A DNA stretch of 64,000 bases from NCBI RefSeq assembly GCF_002915595.1, contig NZ_PQGG01000002.1:62001-126000 (forward strand), written 5' to 3'. The notes under the pieces were generated by a model that saw only the letters and a program-made list of their open reading frames with translations, ran no database searches and was not told the origin of the DNA. Each line of letters begins with the position of its first letter. Position 1 is the stretch's first letter. Below, piece by piece: positions 63,377 to 64,000 of this stretch. This DNA comes from Zhongshania marina (GTDB taxonomy: Bacteria > Pseudomonadota > Gammaproteobacteria > Pseudomonadales > Spongiibacteraceae). The position numbers and the translations under genes were made by a program.

Positions 63377-64000
63377 CTATATTACTGCCGAGTTAATTTT
63401 CGCTCGAACCGCCATGAAACCATTATCGATGGCTCGCACTTCACGCTCCGCAACCGACACTCTAAAATAAGTCCCGTCAGGTTCATGCCACACATCAGTA
63501 CGCAGGGTTTCACCAGGGTAGACCGGCGCACTAAAGCGGCAATCCATACTCTCCAAGCGCGTAGGGTCATTGTCACAACACAGCGCAATCAAACTCTCAC
63601 AGGCCACCCCAAAGCTCGCCAACCCCTGTAAGATCGGCCGCTCAAAACCAGCTTTTCTGGCTATTTCTGGGTCGGCGTGCAGCGGATTCATATCGCCATT
63701 TAAGCGATACAACAAGGCCATCTGTGGCGAAGTTTGACGCAAGAGCGAGGCATCCGCCGGGCGCTCGGGAATCCGATGAATTACCGGCTTTAACTCAGGG
63801 TTACCACCCATACCGCCATCGCCGCGACAAAATACGGTCTGCACCATGGTGCAATACAAGCTGCCACTATCTTCATCGATCAACTGGCGCTCAAAATAAA
63901 CCAAAGCGCCCCTGCCTTCGCCCTTGTCGATAACATCGACAATACGACTGCGGGCCACAATATTGGCTTCACTGGGTAGGGGTTGATGCATCACCATTGA
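63377..64000 (-). CDS. MaoC/hydratase-2-like enoyl-CoA hydratase (5' end outside window)
   Basis: The frame is open to the right edge, so the first roughly 100 residues are missing; the ATG at 63997 is internal. 207 residues are visible. The catalytic motif is intact, LLYRLNGDMNPLHADPEIARKAGFERPILQGLASFG, with Asp and His of the (R)-hydratase site, followed by the C-terminal barrel-closing part (FSAPVYPGETLRTDVWHEPDGTYFRVSVAERE). Catalyses trans-2-enoyl-CoA hydration to (R)-3-hydroxyacyl-CoA. Aligns along its length with the protein at 60878, which has lost this motif. Confidence 0.9.
   Translation of the reverse strand, partial: SMVMHQPLPSEANIVARSRIVDVIDKGEGRGALVYFERQLIDEDSGSLYCTMVQTVFCRGDGGMGGNPELKPVIHRIPERPADASLLRQTSPQMALLYRLNGDMNPLHADPEIARKAGFERPILQGLASFGVACESLIALCCDNDPTRLESMDCRFSAPVYPGETLRTDVWHEPDGTYFRVSVAEREVRAIDNGFMAVRAKINSAVI

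Noticed and set aside
1-64000. Mobile elements, integrases, tRNA-linked attachment sites, CRISPR arrays
   Set aside because: None seen on reading; no transposase or integrase ORF, no spaced direct repeats, no tRNA-like cloverleaf noticed. A dedicated scan was not possible.

Overview
The window reads as chromosomal DNA of a marine, aerobic, lipid-degrading gammaproteobacterium. Supporting this are a YqhA-type protein very close to the enteric one, DbpA, TonB-dependent receptors, a leucine (liu) operon, ectoine catabolism, a fused glucosylglycerol-phosphate synthase/phosphatase and a wax-ester synthase. A Spongiibacter/Zhongshania-like cellvibrionad would fit, but that placement is inference. 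Both ends cut genes (yqhA on the left, a MaoC-type hot-dog protein on the right). I saw no tRNA, rRNA, insertion sequence, prophage or CRISPR array.

Layout. 1-8.4 kb: housekeeping and regulators (yqhA, a P-loop kinase, dbpA, csp, a GH13_18 phosphorylase, two AraC-type regulators, a split transglutaminase-like protein, a membrane GGDEF protein with a degenerate GGDRF motif). 8.5-12.5 kb: a phytate module, TonB receptor plus beta-propeller phytase, behind a textbook Pho box. 12.6-19.2 kb: a divergent TetR gene and a minus-strand operon of a RoxA-like dihaem lipoprotein, a TonB receptor and a CYP108-like P450. 19.2-27.1 kb: osmolyte genes, ggpPS (glucosylglycerol synthesis) facing away from an ectoine-degradation operon (doeB2-doeD-doeA-doeC). 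27.2-33.2 kb: a PcaC-like protein and liuR-liuA-liuB-liuD without liuC or liuE.

33.6-64 kb is one large catabolic region for an unidentified lipophilic compound. It has a plus-strand run (amidohydrolase, two SDRs, SCP-x thiolase, GMC oxidoreductase, TonB receptor, membrane protein). It has a minus-strand operon (thiolase, crotonase, alpha/beta hydrolase, EmrA/EmrB-type efflux, wax-ester synthase). Around these lie an aldehyde dehydrogenase, a LysR regulator, a DapB-like dehydrogenase, a lipocalin-like protein of unknown function, patatin and HSL-type lipases, two more alpha/beta hydrolases, a second amidohydrolase and two hot-dog proteins.

The most notable observation is a 19-bp interrupted dyad, consensus near AACTGACAnTATGTCATTT. 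It recurs in front of at least six transcription units of this region (33618, 39921, 41456, 50853, 58887, 59008; a weaker copy at 60778). This ties the scattered genes into one probable regulon. The plausible working model is outer-membrane uptake, oxidation to an acyl-CoA, thiolytic cleavage, and storage of surplus acyl groups as wax ester or triacylglycerol.
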